From Symbiodinium natans (taxonomy: Eukaryota > Sar > Dinophyceae > Suessiales > Symbiodiniaceae): a stretch of 13,500 bases of DNA. The stretch covers positions 64,001 through 77,500 of the forward strand of contig CAJNDS010002622.1 in NCBI GenBank assembly GCA_905221605.1. The letters are read 5' to 3'. The notes beneath the pieces are model-generated. The model saw nothing but the letters and a program-made list of their open reading frames with translations, was not told where the DNA came from and did not search any database. Each line of letters begins with the position of its first letter. Position 1 is the first letter of the stretch. A program made the translations under genes and the position numbers. Of this stretch, positions 13,408-13,500 are shown piece after piece.

Positions 13408-13500
13408 TAAACCCGAAACCCTAGATTTCAACGTATGGGAGTGGCCGGAGTACCGCGGAGGCGGTTCCTCTTTCAGTGCAGCCGGGATGTGCCCTGTATG

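Overview
This looks like nuclear DNA from a microbial eukaryote, not a prokaryote. It has no operon-like run of long ORFs. Coding potential comes in short GC-rich islands of about 35-125 bp separated by repeat-rich spacers, and the islands are bounded by AG at the left and GT (sometimes GC) at the right. The spacers are full of TTTAGGG/CCCTAAA tracts, the plant-type telomere unit also reported from dinoflagellates, chromerids and many green algae. Probable GC-AG introns and many tiny exons make a dinoflagellate-like or other algal/alveolate genome my best guess, but no marker gene fixes the taxon.

The main content appears to be one partial plus-strand gene in many small exons, seen from about 1981 to at least 11467 and perhaps 12921. 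Its exons encode Ala/Glu/Leu/Arg-rich amphipathic helix (coiled-coil) sequence with no domain I recognise. The best block is 9883-10000, 10362-10445, 10942-11055, 11363-11467, where every junction keeps the reading frame (phase 1) although the exons were picked by splice dinucleotides and composition. A second consistent chain is 6885-6921 (poorly anchored on its left), 7188-7277, 7903-7986, 8322-8433, 9627-9664. Shorter consistent pairs are 4022-4107 with 4978-5066, and 5732-5802 with 6098-6143 and 6283-6329. I do not see the first exon, the start codon or the stop codon.

The striking architecture is in the introns. Many begin, at or just after the donor, with a TTTAGGG array, and end, just before the acceptor AG, with a CCCTAAA array. 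In the transcript the two intron ends would be complementary. The clearest cases are 10446-10941, 11056-11362, 5803-6097 and 4108-4977. In three exons the donor GT is part of the first GTTTAGGG unit.

Other contents by region: 1-780 is unassigned DNA with an ~87-bp tandem duplication; 782-985 is a degenerate 13-14 bp minisatellite; 1120-1980 and 2770-3907 hold no supported exon; 4320-4435, 5107-5160, 5420-5640 and 13173-13410 are AT-rich microsatellites; 9244-9552 is a purine-rich simple repeat; 10506-10606 is a 101-bp fold-back (MITE-like) element with an imperfect 8-bp target duplication; 11537-12797 and 12999-13500 are mostly unassigned intron-like or intergenic DNA.
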